NCBI GenBank assembly: GCA_965279355.1
Contig: OZ257155.1
Coordinates: 3,658,001-3,722,000, forward strand
DNA length: 64,000 bases
Source: G965279355 sp965279355
Lineage (GTDB): Bacteria; Pseudomonadota; Alphaproteobacteria; CACIAM-22H2
Direction: 5' to 3'
Position 1 is the first letter of the stretch; each line of letters begins with the position of its first letter. The notes under the pieces were generated by a model, which saw only the letters and a program-made list of their open reading frames with translations, searched no databases and was not told where the DNA came from. This document shows positions 10,873 through 21,804 of the stretch, one piece after another. The translations under genes and the position numbers were made by a program.

Positions 10873-11760
10873 ATGCCTACTCTCAAGTCGTTCCGCGTCC
10901 GGATCGCCAGCGTCAAGTCGACGCAGAAGATCACGGCCGCAATGAAAATGGTGGCGGCCGCCAAGTTCCGCCGCGCGCAGGAACAGGCAGTGGCCGCCCG
11001 TCCCTATGCCGAGCGGATGGAGCGCATGCTGGCCTCCCTCGCGGGCGGTGTGGCCGGGGGCGACGGTCCGCTGCTGATGGCCGGTACCGGCCAGGACAAG
11101 GTTCACCTTGTCATCGTCGCGACATCGGATCGCGGTCTGTGCGGCGCCTTCAATTCCTCCATCGTGCGCGGCGCCAAGCAGTTCATCCGCCAGCTCCTCG
11201 CCGAGGGGAAGACGGTCAAGATTTTGGCCGTCGGCCGCAAAGCCCGCGACCTGCTGCGCCGCGACTACGCGAAGCTGATGGTCGATACGATCGACGAGCT
11301 CGGCAAGAAGCGCCTGAGCTTCGTAGATGCGGAGCGCGTGACGTCCCGCATCCTCGATCTCTACAACGCCGGTGAGTTCGACGTCGCGACGATCTATTAC
11401 AACCGCTTCAAGTCGGCGATCAGCCAGATCGTCACCAAGCAGCAGCTTATCCCGCTGCCGCTGGCTGATGTCAGCGCCGAAGCCGTGCAGGCCGATGCGT
11501 CGGGTGCCGTCTATGAATACGAGCCCGATGAATCGGAAATCCTCAGCGAGCTTCTGCCGCGCAACCTTGCGATCCAGATTTATCGCGCGCTGCTCGAGAA
11601 TTCCGCGTCGGAGCAGGGCGCGCGCATGACCGCTATGGACAACGCGACGCGCAATGCCGGCGACATGATCAAGAGATTGAGCATCCAGTACAACCGCCAG
11701 CGCCAGGCCTCGATCACCAAGGAACTGATCGAGATCATCTCCGGCGCCGAAGCGATTTGA
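10873..11760 (+). CDS. atpG: ATP synthase F1 subunit gamma
   Basis: Central rotor shaft of F1, coupling proton flow through F0 to catalysis. The 295 residues contain the N-terminal coiled-coil motif (RIASVKSTQKITAAMKMVAAAK), the Rossmann-like middle with TSDRGLCGAFNSS, and the C-terminal helix (MTAMDNATRNAGDMIKRL) that enters the alpha3-beta3 ring. It lies between atpA and atpD, 21 bases before atpD. Length and motifs show no unusual feature. Confidence 0.97.
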   Translation: MPTLKSFRVRIASVKSTQKITAAMKMVAAAKFRRAQEQAVAARPYAERMERMLASLAGGVAGGDGPLLMAGTGQDKVHLVIVATSDRGLCGAFNSSIVRGAKQFIRQLLAEGKTVKILAVGRKARDLLRRDYAKLMVDTIDELGKKRLSFVDAERVTSRILDLYNAGEFDVATIYYNRFKSAISQIVTKQQLIPLPLADVSAEAVQADASGAVYEYEPDESEILSELLPRNLAIQIYRALLENSASEQGARMTAMDNATRNAGDMIKRLSIQYNRQRQASITKELIEIISGAEAI

Positions 11761-11781
11761 TTTTCTCAGGAGTCTGAAGCA

Positions 11782-13215
<1,434 letters not shown>

Positions 13216-13234
13216 GACAGCGATTATTCTTGTT

Positions 13235-13317
13235 GTCATGCCCCGGCTTGACCGGGGCATCCATGCAGATGGATCCCCGCCCTTGGGCTTGACCCGAGGG
13301 GCAAGTCGGGGGATGAC
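13235..13317. repeat. GTCAT...ATGAC palindromic repeat between atpD and atpC
   Basis: An 83-base element bounded by GTCAT and ATGAC. It contains two internal hairpins: GCCCCGG...CCGGGGC on the left, and a C/G-rich arm near the right end. It resembles the TGTCATCCCAGC units at 2764-2875 and 19304-19331 in layout but has a different core. It lies within the ATP synthase operon. Its hairpins could modulate the relative expression of atpC, which encodes the inhibitory epsilon subunit. Confidence 0.7.
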
Positions 13318-13348
13318 GAAAGAGGGATAGTAAGGATACCGGGAAGCA

Positions 13349-13759
13349 ATGGCCGACAAGGTGCAATTCGAACTGGTCTCGCCCGAGCGTCTGCTCGTCT
13401 CGCGCGCCGTTGATATGGTCGTCGTTCCGGGTTCGGAAGGCGATTTCGGCGTGCTGCCGGATCACGCACCGGTCATCTCGACCGTGCGTCCCGGCGTGAT
13501 CGAGATCTACGAGGGCGACACCATCACCGACCGCATCTTCGTGGCCGGCGGGTTCGCCGAAGTGACGGCGGATCGCTGCACGGTGCTGGCCGGCGTCGCG
13601 ATGCCAGTGGCCGATCTCAACAGGACGTCGCTTGAAGCGGAACTCAAGGGCGCCGCCGACGAACTGGCCGCCGCGGTCAACCGCACGGAACCCGAGCGTC
13701 TCGAACTCGAGCGCCGTCTCGAAATCGCCGAAGCCAAGATGGCGGCGCTCGCCGCCTGA
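13349..13759 (+). CDS. atpC: ATP synthase F1 subunit epsilon
   Basis: Regulatory and rotor subunit of F1. The 136 residues show the N-terminal beta-sandwich (KVQFELVSPERLLVSRAVDMV, PGSEGDFGVLPDHAPV). A C-terminal helical hairpin (LEAELKGAADELAAAVNRTE onward) can insert to inhibit ATP hydrolysis. It is the last gene of atpHAGDC and is set off from atpD by a repeat element. The next gene on the strand begins 123 bases further on and encodes an unrelated ferritin-like protein. Confidence 0.96.
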   Translation: MADKVQFELVSPERLLVSRAVDMVVVPGSEGDFGVLPDHAPVISTVRPGVIEIYEGDTITDRIFVAGGFAEVTADRCTVLAGVAMPVADLNRTSLEAELKGAADELAAAVNRTEPERLELERRLEIAEAKMAALAA

Positions 13760-13882
13760 TCTGTCCTACCCGGGTCGGTTCTTCCCCGGCTCGGCTTGAA
13801 ACTGTTACAGCCGCCGTCATATAAAGGTCGTTAACGTCTTCGGACGCCGCGATCCTGTGGCCACGTTCATCCCGCTGGGGCC

Positions 13883-14698
13883 ATGAAGCACTGGACTCTC
13901 GACGATATTGATTGGGCCCGGTTCGACCGTTCGAAGGTCGATCCGGACATCGTGCGCATCCTGAAAGCGTCGGCGATGGTCGAGCACAATGGCCACGCCT
14001 ACGCCGTCTATCTCGAAAACGTCTTTGCCGACGATCCGGAATTTCGCGCCGCCGCGCGCGACTGGTCGCAGGAAGAAGTGCAGCACGGCAAGGCACTGCG
14101 GCGCTGGGCCGAACTCGCCGATCCGACCTGGAATTTCGACGCGTCCTTCAAGCTGTTCACCGAGACGTTCAAGCTTCCGCTGGATGTGACGACATCGGTG
14201 CGCGGCACCCGCACCGGCGAACTCGTCGCCCGCTGCATCGTCGAGACCGGCACCAGCTCCTATTACACGGCTCTGGCCGATACGAATGACGAGCCGGTGT
14301 TGCAGCAGGTCTGCCGCAAACTCGCCGCCGACGAACTGCGCCACTACAAGCTGTTCTACAAGCACATGCAGCGCTATCAGGACGCCGAACGGCTCGGCTT
14401 CTGGGGCCGCCTGCGCACCGGCCTCGGCCGCATCCTGGAATCGGAAGACGACGAACTGGCCTGCGCCTATTGGGCAGCGAACGAATCCGACCGGCCGTAT
14501 GTGCGCAAGCCGTATTCCCGTGCCTATGCGCGCCGCGCGTACGCGGTCTATCGCCCGCAGCATGTCGAGCGCGGCATCGCGATGGCGATGAAGGCCGTCG
14601 GTCTGTCGCCGCAAGGCCGCCTGCACACGGCCTTGTCGCGCTTCGCGGGCTGGCTGATGCGCACGCGCGTCGCGGCGCTGGCGAAGGCCGGAGCCTAG
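13883..14698 (+). CDS. Ferritin-like di-iron protein of unknown function
   Basis: A 271-residue soluble protein with the six ligands of a ferritin-like four-helix di-iron centre. Glu34 is in MVEHNGHAY, Glu65 and His68 in QEEVQHGK, Glu121 in IVETGTSSYY, and Glu151 and His154 in DELRHYKLF. The spacing resembles rubrerythrin or acyl-ACP desaturase-like oxidases. No rubredoxin domain or membrane helix is present. The C-terminal third (residues about 200-271) is basic. It follows the atp operon but has its own leader and no evident link to it. Substrate and reaction are unknown. Confidence 0.75.
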   Translation: MKHWTLDDIDWARFDRSKVDPDIVRILKASAMVEHNGHAYAVYLENVFADDPEFRAAARDWSQEEVQHGKALRRWAELADPTWNFDASFKLFTETFKLPLDVTTSVRGTRTGELVARCIVETGTSSYYTALADTNDEPVLQQVCRKLAADELRHYKLFYKHMQRYQDAERLGFWGRLRTGLGRILESEDDELACAYWAANESDRPYVRKPYSRAYARRAYAVYRPQHVERGIAMAMKAVGLSPQGRLHTALSRFAGWLMRTRVAALAKAGA

Positions 14699-14827
14699 CC
14701 CCAATGATTTTCATACCAGTGTAAGCTGGACCCGGCCCTCATCTCCCAAAACACATGAAAGATGAGCGAACTGAGCGAACTCCATCCGTATGGACGGCGA
14801 AGCCACACTATTGATCCAGACCGGAGT

Positions 14828-14857
14828 CTGGGGTCCCTGACTTCGCTGGGATGACAG
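14828..14857. repeat. Degenerate copy of the TGTCATCCCAGC repeat
   Basis: This reverse-oriented unit (ending TTCGCTGGGATGACAG) matches the right arm of the 2764-2875 element with a few changes. A decayed left arm is visible at about 14715-14732 (ACCAGTGTAAGCTGGACC). The intergenic space between the ferritin-like gene and rppH therefore holds a decayed inverted pair. Between the arms is a tandem repeat of TGAGCGAAC near 14765-14780. Confidence 0.6.
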
Positions 14858-14866
14858 AAAAGAGGG

Positions 14867-15355
14867 TTATACCCCCGTCAGATGCGCGAACTCCGCGCAG
14901 ACGTCGCGGTACAGCGCCCGCTTGAACGGCACGATCAGGTCCGGCAGGTCCGTCAGCTTCGCCCATTTCCAGGCTGAGAATTCCGGGTGCTTGGTCTCGA
15001 TATCGATGTCGCTGTCCTTGCCGAGGAAGCGCAGCGCGAACCACTTCTGGCGCTGTCCTAGGTACCTCCCGCCCCACATCGATTTCTGCAGGTCGGGCGG
15101 CAGGTCGTAGCAGTACCAGTCGCGGCTTTCCGCGATGATCTCCGCATTCGCGGTGCCGATTTCTTCTTCGAGTTCGCGGAGCGCGGCAACGCGCGGATCC
15201 TCGCCCTCGTCGATGCCGCCCTGCGGCATCTGCCAGGCTTCGCCCTTGGTGTCGCGGCGCTGCGCCACGAACACCAGGCCCTTCTTGTTGAGCAGCATCA
15301 GTCCGACATTGGGCCGGTAGAGGCTGAGATCGCGCCCGGTCGTATCGGCCGGCAT
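14867..15355 (-). CDS. rppH: RNA pyrophosphohydrolase
   Basis: A Nudix hydrolase that removes pyrophosphate from the 5' triphosphate end of RNA and so starts decay. The 162 residues contain a complete Nudix box at residues 46-68 (GGIDEGEDPRVAALRELEEE, then IG) and the RppH/IalA-type N-terminus LYRPNVGLMLLNKKG. Trp41-Gln42 in WQMPQGG is a family hallmark. It lies 4 bases after the deacetylase gene, at the 3' end of the gpmI-envC-ctpA-deacetylase-rppH run. This linkage is common in alphaproteobacteria. Confidence 0.94.
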   Translation of the reverse strand: MPADTTGRDLSLYRPNVGLMLLNKKGLVFVAQRRDTKGEAWQMPQGGIDEGEDPRVAALRELEEEIGTANAEIIAESRDWYCYDLPPDLQKSMWGGRYLGQRQKWFALRFLGKDSDIDIETKHPEFSAWKWAKLTDLPDLIVPFKRALYRDVCAEFAHLTGV

Positions 15356-15359
15356 TGCC

Positions 15360-16610
15360 TCAGCGATCCGGCTGGCGGTTCAGCAGCGCCGTGATCGGGG
15401 CCAGCACCAGGCCTTTGGCTTCGAGGCTGGGTAGCCAGGCGTTGATGCGCTCGAAGGTCACGGGATAGGTCTGGCCCATCGCGACCGCATTGCCGGTTTC
15501 GCGCGCCACGCGCTCGACATCGGCCAGCATTGCATCGATTCCGGCGCGCGAGGCTTCCTGGTCGATCATGCGGTCGTTGATCGCGCGCGGCAGGTTGAGC
15601 GTGGTGGCGAGGGAGGCGGCGACGCTGCGCGGCGAGGTGCGGCTGTCGAGGAAGACGACGCCGCGATCCTTCAGGGTCGTCAGCACCGGACGCAGCGCTT
15701 CGGCCGATGTGGTGAAGCGCGAGCCCATGTGGTTGGTGACGCCGACATAGCCGGTGACGCGGCCCAGCACCCATTCCAGCCGTTCCAGATTCTGGCGCGG
15801 CGTCAGGCTGGTAAGCAGCGTGCGCGGGCCGGGATCGCGGGCGGGGAAATTCGCGGGCTCCATCGGCAGGCCCAGCATCACCTCATGCCCGGCGGCGCGC
15901 GCGAGGTTGATCCATTGTTCGAGGGTCTCGGCATAGGGGCTGAAGCTCAACGTCACGCGCGGCGGCAGATGCTGGATCGCGGCTTCGGTTGCGGCGCTGG
16001 AAAGGCCGAGATCGACGATCACCACAGCGATGCGCGGGCGTTCGTCGTTCCAGTCGAACGGGCTTGCGAATTTCTCCCACGGGCCGGTCGGCTTCGGGAT
16101 CTGCGGCACGGCGCTGGGCGCGCCGCCGGCCGCCATTTGCGGATCGGTCGGCGCATCGGCCGGTGCTGCTGGAGCGGCACCGGGCGCGGCCGCCGCAGGC
16201 GGCGCCTGCGCGGCGTCCGGCCGGGCGCGCGGCGGCGCCGGCGGCGGGCGGGTCGCCTGTGCGGCGGGCGGCGTTCCGGCGCCCGGTGGGGTCGAGGGAG
16301 GCGGAGCTGTGGGCGGTTCCACGGCCGGGCGTGAGGTGACTTCAGGCACCTCAACCGGTGCGGCCGGCGCTTCAATCGGCGGAAGCTCGGCCATCGCTGG
16401 TGGCGGCGGGGCAGGCGGTTCGGGAACCGGCTCCGGCTCGATCGCCATGAAATAGAGTTCGGGTGGCGGGCCGCTGCGTTTGGGCGGCGGCGAACTGAAC
16501 AGCCACAACCCGCCGAGGACGGCGATCAGCACACCCCAGGCAAGCGCCAGGGATGACCAGCCGCGCCCCCGGGGTTCCGACTTACCGCGCGGCGCCGCCG
16601 CCTTCGCCAC
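15360..16610 (-). CDS. Divergent polysaccharide deacetylase (YibQ/DUF610 family)
   Basis: A 416-residue envelope protein. An N-terminal membrane anchor (WSSLALAWGVLIAVLGGLWLF) is followed by a long Pro/Ala-rich linker (residues about 45-180). The deacetylase-like domain starts at PRIAVVIVDLG and includes ITNHMGSRF-type (VTNHMGSRF) and FLDSRTS motifs. The family is linked to cell-envelope polysaccharide or peptidoglycan metabolism; activity is not shown. It starts at GTG with AGGA just upstream. It lies between ctpA and rppH. The linker's length and low complexity explain several long shadow frames here. Confidence 0.85.
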   Translation of the reverse strand: MAKAAAPRGKSEPRGRGWSSLALAWGVLIAVLGGLWLFSSPPPKRSGPPPELYFMAIEPEPVPEPPAPPPPAMAELPPIEAPAAPVEVPEVTSRPAVEPPTAPPPSTPPGAGTPPAAQATRPPPAPPRARPDAAQAPPAAAAPGAAPAAPADAPTDPQMAAGGAPSAVPQIPKPTGPWEKFASPFDWNDERPRIAVVIVDLGLSSAATEAAIQHLPPRVTLSFSPYAETLEQWINLARAAGHEVMLGLPMEPANFPARDPGPRTLLTSLTPRQNLERLEWVLGRVTGYVGVTNHMGSRFTTSAEALRPVLTTLKDRGVVFLDSRTSPRSVAASLATTLNLPRAINDRMIDQEASRAGIDAMLADVERVARETGNAVAMGQTYPVTFERINAWLPSLEAKGLVLAPITALLNRQPDR

Positions 16611-16640
16611 GTTTCCTGCCGCCTGTCACGAATCCGTCCG

Positions 16641-17966
16641 TCAGTTCGTCGTGACTTTCGTATTGAACAGAGCCAGGCCGCGCAGAAGATCGAACGCGCG
16701 CGCGAGCTGATAGTCGAACGCTGGCTCGGTGGTCGGGCCTTCCTCGGCCGACGGCGGCTGCTGCGAGGGCGGCGTATTGCCGGGGGCCGCCGGTGCTTCG
16801 CCCGGTGCCGGCGCGGTGGGATTGCGCAGCGCGCCGCGCAGATCGGCTTCGCGGCGGCTGGCCGGTGTGTCGACCTTCTGCAGGTTCGCCTGTTCGACAA
16901 TGATATCCGGATCGATGCCCTGGGCCTGGATCGAGCGGCCCGACGGCGTGAAGTAGCGCGCCGTGGTCAGGCGCAACGCGCCCTGGTTGCCGAGCGGGAT
17001 GATCGTCTGGACCGAGCCCTTGCCGAACGACTTGGTGCCCAGCACGATCGCGCGGCGATGATCCTGCAGCGCGCCGGCAACGATCTCCGACGCCGAGGCG
17101 GAGCCGCCGTTCATCAGCACCACGATCGGCAGGCCGTTCAGCAGATCGCCGGGCTTGGCGTTGTAGCGCTGCGCGTCTTCGGCGCGCCGGCCGCGGGTCG
17201 AGACGATCTCGCCCTTGTCGAGGAACGCATCGGAGACGTTGATCGACTGGTCGAGCAGGCCGCCCGGATTGTTGCGCAGGTCGAGCACGACGCCGCGCAG
17301 CTTGTTGCCGGTCTGCTCCTTGATGCGGGTGATGGCATTGCGCACGCCGACATCGGTCTGCTCGTTGAACGAGGTGATGCGGATGTAGCCGAGATCGCCT
17401 TCGACGCGCGACCGCACCGACTGGATGCGGATGACGGCGCGGTTGAGCGTCACTTCGAACGGCTCGGCGGTACCGCGGCGGATCATCAGCTTGATGCGCG
17501 AGTTGACGGGACCGCGCATGCGCTCGACGGCTTCCTGCAGGGTCAGGCCCTGGATCTGCTCGTCATCGAGATGGGTGATGAAATCGCCGGGCTTGAGGCC
17601 GGCGCGGAAGGCCGGCGTGTCGTCGATCGGCGAGATGACCTTCACGAGGCCCTGTTCCATCGACACTTCGATACCGAGACCGCCGAACTCGCCGCGGGTC
17701 TGGATCTGCGTGTCGCGGAAGGCCCGCGAATTCATGAAGCTGGAATGCGGATCGAGGGCGGAGAGCATGCCGTTGATCGCATCCTCGATCAGCTTGCGAT
17801 CGGTGATGTCCTCGACGTAGTCGGCGCGGACGCGCTCGAACACTTCACCGAACAGGTTGAGCTGGCGGTAAGTCTCGGATGTGTTGCTCTGCTGGGAGTT
17901 GACGGCCAGCGGCGCGATCAGCAATCCGGCGACCGAAGCGGCCGCAAGAACCTTGAGAAATCTCAT
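16641..17966 (-). CDS. ctpA: S41-family C-terminal processing peptidase
   Basis: A periplasmic serine protease that trims C-termini, often of peptidoglycan hydrolases or their activators. It has 441 residues. A signal peptide (VLAAASVAGLLIAPLAVNS) is followed by a PDZ domain (LGIEVSMEQGLVKVISPIDD). The S41 domain has the nucleophile Ser in MNGGSASASEIVAGAL and the Lys in GTKSFGKGSVQT. A low-complexity Ala/Pro tail precedes the C-terminus. Its start codon overlaps the stop of the EnvC-like gene (ATGA), so translation is probably coupled. This pairing is widespread in alphaproteobacteria and supports a role in cell division. Confidence 0.94.
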   Translation of the reverse strand: MRFLKVLAAASVAGLLIAPLAVNSQQSNTSETYRQLNLFGEVFERVRADYVEDITDRKLIEDAINGMLSALDPHSSFMNSRAFRDTQIQTRGEFGGLGIEVSMEQGLVKVISPIDDTPAFRAGLKPGDFITHLDDEQIQGLTLQEAVERMRGPVNSRIKLMIRRGTAEPFEVTLNRAVIRIQSVRSRVEGDLGYIRITSFNEQTDVGVRNAITRIKEQTGNKLRGVVLDLRNNPGGLLDQSINVSDAFLDKGEIVSTRGRRAEDAQRYNAKPGDLLNGLPIVVLMNGGSASASEIVAGALQDHRRAIVLGTKSFGKGSVQTIIPLGNQGALRLTTARYFTPSGRSIQAQGIDPDIIVEQANLQKVDTPASRREADLRGALRNPTAPAPGEAPAAPGNTPPSQQPPSAEEGPTTEPAFDYQLARAFDLLRGLALFNTKVTTN

Positions 17967-19225
17967 CCACTTACCTTTCCGTTTAAGGCTAACCAGGGCT
18001 GCGGGTTGATCGGCTGACCGTGCCGCCGCAACTCGACGTAGAGAACCGCCCCTGAAACACCCCGACTTCCTGCATCCGCAGAACCTTCGGCATCGGCAGG
18101 CCCGGTGGTGGCAACCGGTTCACCGGTCGCCACGATCTGCCCGACGGACACGTCAATTCGGCCCAATCCTGCAAGGAGGGTATGATATCCCTCGGCATGT
18201 TCGATGATCAAGATATGCCCATAGCCGCGGAAGGGCCCGGCGAACACAATCTGGCCATCGAAGGGGGCGACGATCTGGGCCTCGGGCCGGGTCTGGATGG
18301 ACAGGCCCCGATGCGGCTGGCCGCCTTCGCCGGTCTGCCCGAAACCGAGCACGACCTGCCCGCGGACCGGGGCCGCCATCTGCCCCCTGGCATCGCCCAG
18401 CCGACGGACCTTGCCGGCCAGGGCTTCGGCCACCTGTGACTGCACGGAAGAGGGCCGGGACGGGGCGGGCCCCGGCACCGCCCGGCGCTTCTCATCGTCA
18501 CGGGTTTCGTCGAGCCGGCGCAGCAGGTCGCGCAGATCGGCGGCCTGCCGGCCCAGCGACTGGACCCGCTCGCGCGCACCCCCGTACGCCACTTCGGTAT
18601 GGCGATAAAGATCGGACCGGCGGGCAACCAGCTCGCGAAGCCGGCCCTGGGTTGCCTCGTGTTTGGCCAAAGCAGCGGTGAGCCCGGCGCGTTCGGCCTG
18701 CACCACGGCGCGCAGGGTGCGGATATCGTCGACCTCGCGCGCCAGATCCTTGGCCATCGCCTCGATCGGCGGGACGACGGCACCGAGAAGCTTTGCCGTG
18801 CGAATGGTGTCGACCGGATCGGCTGGCAGCAGGGCCAGCGCTTCGGGCGGGTGACGCGCCAGCCGCTGCAGGGCATTCAGGAGACCGGCCAGTTCGCCGC
18901 GCCGCCGCTCGAGATCGCCGGACCGCGCGGCTTCCTCGGCATCGAGGCCGCTTAGCCTCAACTCGAGGGATGAGAGGGTGTCTTCACTTTCCTGTGTCTC
19001 CTGCGCTGCCGTCGACAGCCGGGCGCGCAGCGCCTCGATGTCTCTGATCTGCGCTTCCGCCTCGGCGGCAATTCGCCGCTCGGCCGCCCGCGCCGTGGCG
19101 AGGTCGCGCTCGACCTCTTCGAGGGAGCGGGTCGGTGTCTCCGCCGCGATGACCGGACACACTAAAACCAGAACCGCCGCGCAGGCGGCGAGACGGATTG
19201 CAATGCGGATGATGTGCAGGGTCAC
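17963..19225 (-). CDS. envC: EnvC-like murein hydrolase activator (degenerate M23 domain)
   Basis: A periplasmic coiled-coil protein expected to activate amidases that split septal peptidoglycan. From the GTG at 19225 it has 420 residues. A signal sequence (IRLAACAAVLVLVCPVIAAE) is followed by a heptad-rich coiled coil (residues about 35-260) and a LytM/M23 fold near the C-terminus. The zinc-binding positions are degenerate: PHRGLSI replaces H-x3-D, and YHTLLAGL lacks the usual H-x-H. This is typical of activators rather than enzymes. The open frame extends to 19408 but crosses a palindromic repeat, so a start near 19225 is preferred. The ribosome-binding site there is weak. Confidence 0.82.
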   Translation of the reverse strand: MTLHIIRIAIRLAACAAVLVLVCPVIAAETPTRSLEEVERDLATARAAERRIAAEAEAQIRDIEALRARLSTAAQETQESEDTLSSLELRLSGLDAEEAARSGDLERRRGELAGLLNALQRLARHPPEALALLPADPVDTIRTAKLLGAVVPPIEAMAKDLAREVDDIRTLRAVVQAERAGLTAALAKHEATQGRLRELVARRSDLYRHTEVAYGGARERVQSLGRQAADLRDLLRRLDETRDDEKRRAVPGPAPSRPSSVQSQVAEALAGKVRRLGDARGQMAAPVRGQVVLGFGQTGEGGQPHRGLSIQTRPEAQIVAPFDGQIVFAGPFRGYGHILIIEHAEGYHTLLAGLGRIDVSVGQIVATGEPVATTGPADAEGSADAGSRGVSGAVLYVELRRHGQPINPQPWLALNGKVSG

Positions 19226-19303
19226 GCGCGGGATACGGCCATACCGATGCGCTCGTTTCGAGTCGCAACAAGCGATGATTGTACGCCATTCCAAACCCCG
19301 GTT

Positions 19304-19331
19304 GTCATCCCAGCGAACGCTGGGATGACAG
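19304..19331. repeat. Palindromic repeat unit between envC and gpmI
   Basis: Perfect inverted repeat with 13-base arms TGTCATCCCAGCG and CGCTGGGATGACA around AA. It is a single compact version of the unit seen as an inverted pair at 2764-2875. It lies in the 139-base space between gpmI and the EnvC-like gene. The longest EnvC frame would have to translate through it, which argues for the internal start. Confidence 0.85.
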
Positions 19332-19364
19332 AGTTGTTTGTGGATGCGCTCTTGCCATTCCCCG

Positions 19365-20960
<1,596 letters not shown>

Positions 20961-21067
20961 GAGCTGCTTCAACGTGGAGGGCGTAGAGAAAATATGGTGG
21001 GGAATCACGGCGCTAGGAAGAGGGAAGCGTGTTCTCGACGAGGGGCGCTTGACTTAGAAGCACGTAA

Positions 21068-21082
21068 GAACAAATAGTGAAC
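21068..21082. promoter_or_regulatory. LexA (SOS) box upstream of imuA
   Basis: GAACAAATAGTGAAC matches the alphaproteobacterial LexA operator, a direct repeat GTTC-N7-GTTC read here as GAAC-N7-GAAC. It ends two bases before the imuA ATG at 21085, so bound LexA would block both promoter and start region. The flanks (TAAGAACAAAYAGKGAACAT) are shared with the box before dnaE2 at 30703-30717, differing at only two positions. Confidence 0.9.
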
Positions 21083-21084
21083 AT

Positions 21085-21804
21085 ATGTATGACGCCCCAA
21101 AGAACCAACTTGCTGATTTAAAAGAGAAAATCAGAAGTCTCGAACGTCGCAGCGGATCGGGAAAGGGGGCTATCTCCAGTCCACTCCGCTTCAACCACCC
21201 GGCGCTGGACGGCGCGATGCCGCAAGGCGGCTTGCCGCTTGGCACACTGCACGAAGTGCTGGGCCCGCCCGGGGATGCGGCGCGGGTCGGGTTTGTCGTC
21301 GTCGTCGTCGCCATGATTGAGGGGCGGGTGCTGTGGTGCTGCGAACGGGGCCAGGAAAACGGCCTGCCGTACGGCCCGGGCCTGCTGCGGTTCGGCCTGT
21401 CGCCGGACCGGGTGATCTTCGTCGACGGCCAGAGCAAGACCGATACGCTGTGGGCGATGGAAGAGGCGCTGCGCAGCGGAACGCTGGCCGCCGTGATCGG
21501 CGAAGGGGTGGCACCGGACACGACGGCCAGCCGCCGCCTGCAGCTCGCGGCAGAAACCGGCGGTACGGCAGCCTTCATCCTGCCGGCGAAGCCGACGCAG
21601 TCGCTGATCACGCCGATGCGCTGGCGCGTGGCCGCGGTGCCGGCGGCCGACGGTTTTACGCGGCCGCGCTGGCGGGTGGATCTCGAACGCTGCCGCGGCG
21701 CCGTGCCGCGCAGCTGGTGCCTGGACTGGGACGATGTCGCGTTACGTTTCTCTCTTCCTGCCGACCTGGCCGACCGACTGCCGGTCGCGGCGGCATCCGC
21801 TTAA
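21085..21804 (+). CDS. imuA: ImuA, RecA/SulA-like mutasome protein
   Basis: A 239-residue RecA-fold accessory protein of the damage-inducible ImuA-ImuB-DnaE2 mutagenesis pathway. The family N-terminus (LADLKEKIRSLERR) and the segment FNHPALDGAMPQGGLPLGTLHEV are clear. A Walker-like loop is weak (LGPPGDAARVG). The ATG lies almost directly after the LexA box, so no separate ribosome-binding site fits between. The message may be leaderless or use sequence within the box. It overlaps imuB by 71 bases, implying translational coupling. Overexpression should follow DNA damage. Confidence 0.9.
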   Translation: MYDAPKNQLADLKEKIRSLERRSGSGKGAISSPLRFNHPALDGAMPQGGLPLGTLHEVLGPPGDAARVGFVVVVVAMIEGRVLWCCERGQENGLPYGPGLLRFGLSPDRVIFVDGQSKTDTLWAMEEALRSGTLAAVIGEGVAPDTTASRRLQLAAETGGTAAFILPAKPTQSLITPMRWRVAAVPAADGFTRPRWRVDLERCRGAVPRSWCLDWDDVALRFSLPADLADRLPVAAASA

